Shown here: one piece after another, positions 63,744-64,000 of the stretch
Numbering within the stretch: position 1 is the first letter of the stretch
How the letters are laid out: each line of letters opens with the position of its first letter
Assembly: GCA_017592775.1 (NCBI GenBank)
Contig: JAGFNJ010000020.1
Coordinates: 1-64,000, forward strand
Reading direction: 5' to 3'
Origin: Candidatus Accumulibacter conexus
GTDB taxonomy: Bacteria > Pseudomonadota > Gammaproteobacteria > Burkholderiales > Rhodocyclaceae
DNA length: 64,000 nt
Notes under the pieces: generated by a model
The model's database searches: none
What the model was told of the DNA's origin: nothing
Seen by the model: only the letters and a program-made list of their open reading frames with translations
Made by a program: the position numbers and the translations under genes

Positions 63744-64000
63744 ATGGAACTCAATACCGTACAGCCAGCCGAGGGTTCGCGGCCGGCGAGAAAACGAGTC
63801 GGCCGCGGCATCGGTTCCGGCTTCGGCAAGACCTGCGGTCGTGGTCACAAGGGCCAGAAGTCGCGCGCCGGCGGGCTGCACAAGGTTGGCTTCGAGGGCG
63901 GCCAGATGCCGTTGCAGCGGCGCTTGCCGAAGCGCGGCTTCAAGTCGCTGACCAGGTCGCGCAACGTCGAGGTGCGTCTCTCGGAGATCGCGCGCCTGCC
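63744..64000 (+). CDS. rplO: 50S ribosomal protein L15, N-terminal part (runs off the right edge)
   Basis: The first 85 codons are present ([60 protein letters not shown]), the glycine- and arginine-rich extension of L15 that penetrates 23S rRNA. The window ends before the globular domain; secY would be expected next. Confidence 0.96.
   Translation, partial: MELNTVQPAEGSRPARKRVGRGIGSGFGKTCGRGHKGQKSRAGGLHKVGFEGGQMPLQRRLPKRGFKSLTRSRNVEVRLSEIARL

Overview
The window looks like the chromosome of a high-GC betaproteobacterium, most likely Rhodocyclales and possibly close to 'Candidatus Accumulibacter'. The support is the gene order tRNA-Tyr/Gly/Thr-tuf-tRNA-Trp-secE-nusG-rplKAJL-rpoBC-rpsLG-fusA-tuf followed by the S10 and spc operons, betaproteobacterial ribosomal and polymerase sequences, a short PhaM-type polyhydroxyalkanoate (PHA) granule protein and a VPLPA-CTERM surface protein. 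The taxon is inferred from reading the proteins; no search was run.

Region 1 (about 1-4700) is accessory DNA. It starts with the 5' end of a tyrosine recombinase running off the left edge. Two integron-type gene cassettes follow, each closed by a folded attC-like site (916-979 and 1574-1636): one carries a DUF4160/DUF2442 pair, the other a protein with a HEPN-like R-x4-H motif. Next come an AT-rich VPLPA-CTERM protein gene, an internally deleted IS91-type transposase, a Phd/PIN toxin-antitoxin pair and a broken duplicate of the 5' end of yihY.

Region 2 (about 4.7-22 kb) is mixed chromosome. It holds an arylsulfatase gene interrupted by one in-frame amber codon and its divergent AraC-type regulator, a secreted ParB-like protein, YihY, a PLP decarboxylase, a SYLF-domain lipoprotein-like protein, queD, the 5-oxoprolinase genes pxpB-pxpC-pxpA, zapE, a diguanylate-cyclase-like protein with a degenerate GGDEF motif, and metY.

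Region 3 (about 22-36 kb) is catabolic. An AMP-binding acyl-CoA synthetase, a complete branched-chain-amino-acid-type ABC importer (two ATPases, two permeases, one binding protein) and a CaiB/BaiF CoA-transferase run in one direction. PhaM, a membrane-anchored methyltransferase and a fused indolepyruvate ferredoxin oxidoreductase run in the other. Together they suggest uptake and CoA activation of an organic acid and ferredoxin-linked oxidation of aromatic 2-oxo acids, in a cell that stores PHA.

Region 4 (36.35-64 kb) is the core transcription and translation block. It contains two tuf genes about 17 kb apart with the same protein and an unusual codon bias, an L10-type leader, an attenuator-like hairpin between rplL and rpoB, and a strong promoter followed at once by an intrinsic terminator in front of rpsL. 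Internal promoters precede rplC and rplN. The window ends inside rplO. Most long antisense reading frames across this GC-rich DNA are shadows and are left out.
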